From contig CAUJNA010003315.1 of assembly GCA_963377175.1 (NCBI GenBank), positions 545,636 to 609,635 on the forward strand: a stretch of DNA of 64,000 nt, read 5' to 3'. This document shows, piece by piece, positions 63,363 through 64,000 of this stretch. The DNA is from Effrenium voratum. Its lineage: Eukaryota; Sar; Dinophyceae; Suessiales; Symbiodiniaceae. The position numbers were made by a program, and so were the translations under genes. A model generated the notes under the pieces. That model was not told the DNA's origin, did no database searches, and saw only the letters and a list, made by a program, of their open reading frames with translations. The first letter of the stretch is position 1. The number at the start of each line of letters is the position of its first letter.

Positions 63363-64000
63363 GGGCAACACACCCCCATGGGCCTCAAAAAACGCGACCT
63401 CCAGGCCTGCCCAAAAAAAAACCCGGAACGTGGGTGGGGCCGGTCACCCCGGTTTTTCCTTTGCGCTTTGGACATGCTGCACGATTGAACCACGGGGCTG
63501 AAGATGCACGGAACTTCCCAGGGGCGAAGGGGTGAAGTCAAGGTTAACGCAATCAGCTTCTAAGTTGGTGGCTTGGAGGTCCGGTGGTTTGGTGGTTGAG
63601 GGGTGGGTCCCCAGCTGCAGCCTGAAGAAAACTAAGAAAACCCGTGGGCTGAATGGTATCAACCGTCAGCTTCCGGTGGGGAACCCATGTTGGCCGGGAG
63701 GGTTGCCTATGCATTCTGGGTTGATACCTCAGCTTCCCGCTGAAAGGGTGGTTCTTTTTTTTGCTGAATCGGTGGCTCGGTTGTTTCACCACTTTTGGCT
63801 CAAAACGGCTTCACATGGACCTTACAAAACTTGAAGTTTTACATGAACCTCAAAACCACTTGAAGTTTTACATGAACCTCAAAACCTGGTACCGCATACT
63901 TCCAAGACCTGCTTTCCAACAGAGAGGCTTTGCAAAAAAAAAGAGGTCAAAGCCCAGGTGGCATCCCCAACCGCAACCCCGGAACCCAAGCCGAGAGGCT

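Noticed and set aside
63780..63805. Sequence CCACTTTTGGCTCAAAA resembling the dinoflagellate spliced leader
   Set aside because: It is not an exact match (an extra base after CCA), lacks the upstream CCGTAG, and similar GGCTCAAAA strings come from family H repeats. No spliced-leader relic was found.

Overview
The window looks like nuclear DNA of a dinoflagellate, probably from the Suessiales / Symbiodiniaceae / Polarella side. This is inference. The grounds are short exons (about 50-190 nt) with very high G/C at third codon positions, set in long AT-richer introns; mixed splice signals; a Mei2-like RNA-binding C-terminus; a PPR-like exon; many microsatellites and minisatellites; and dense families of short terminal-inverted-repeat (TIR) elements. 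Nothing bacterial, viral or organellar was seen.

Nearly every exon I could orient by codon bias, splice sites and reading phase lies on the minus strand, so the window reads as a one-way gene cluster running right to left. From right to left: a long gene with exons between 62.87 and 52.44 kb that ends in a stop at 52442; exons at 51.2 and 50.8 kb; a gene at 48.5-46.26 kb; a gene at 44.07-38.5 kb whose frame is cut precisely by a 103-bp TIR element; a cysteine-rich exon at 36.8 kb; a four-exon gene at 35.3-32.95 kb whose last intron is a TIR element; a two-exon gene at 32.6-32.3 kb whose intron is another TIR element; terminal exons near 31.96, 27.26, 25.77 and 24.72 kb; a Mei2-like RNA-binding protein at 23.1-22.12 kb; a tandemly duplicated block at 15.5-21.95 kb (gene, tRNA-like sequence and 105-bp repeat array); a three-exon gene end at 12.98-11.71 kb; a PPR-like pair of exons at 7.7-6.3 kb; and isolated exons at 9.6, 4.2 and 1.4 kb.

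The most interesting feature is the set of TIR element families. Several (called A, C, D and H here) sit exactly at exon borders. Families A, D and H have inverted repeats that begin with GT and end with AG in either orientation, so one copy can act as a complete intron on either strand. In at least three places removing the element joins two coding blocks in phase. This is how introners (transposon-born introns) are expected to look. Family C has a clean 4-bp target duplication and splits a reading frame, but offers no GT, GC or GA donor that keeps the frame.

Limits: gene models were made by eye. Many GC-rich exons are open on both strands, and some strand and boundary calls will be wrong. 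Phase agreement between neighbouring exons was the main check, and it is only a one-in-three test per junction. Most proteins could not be assigned to a family.
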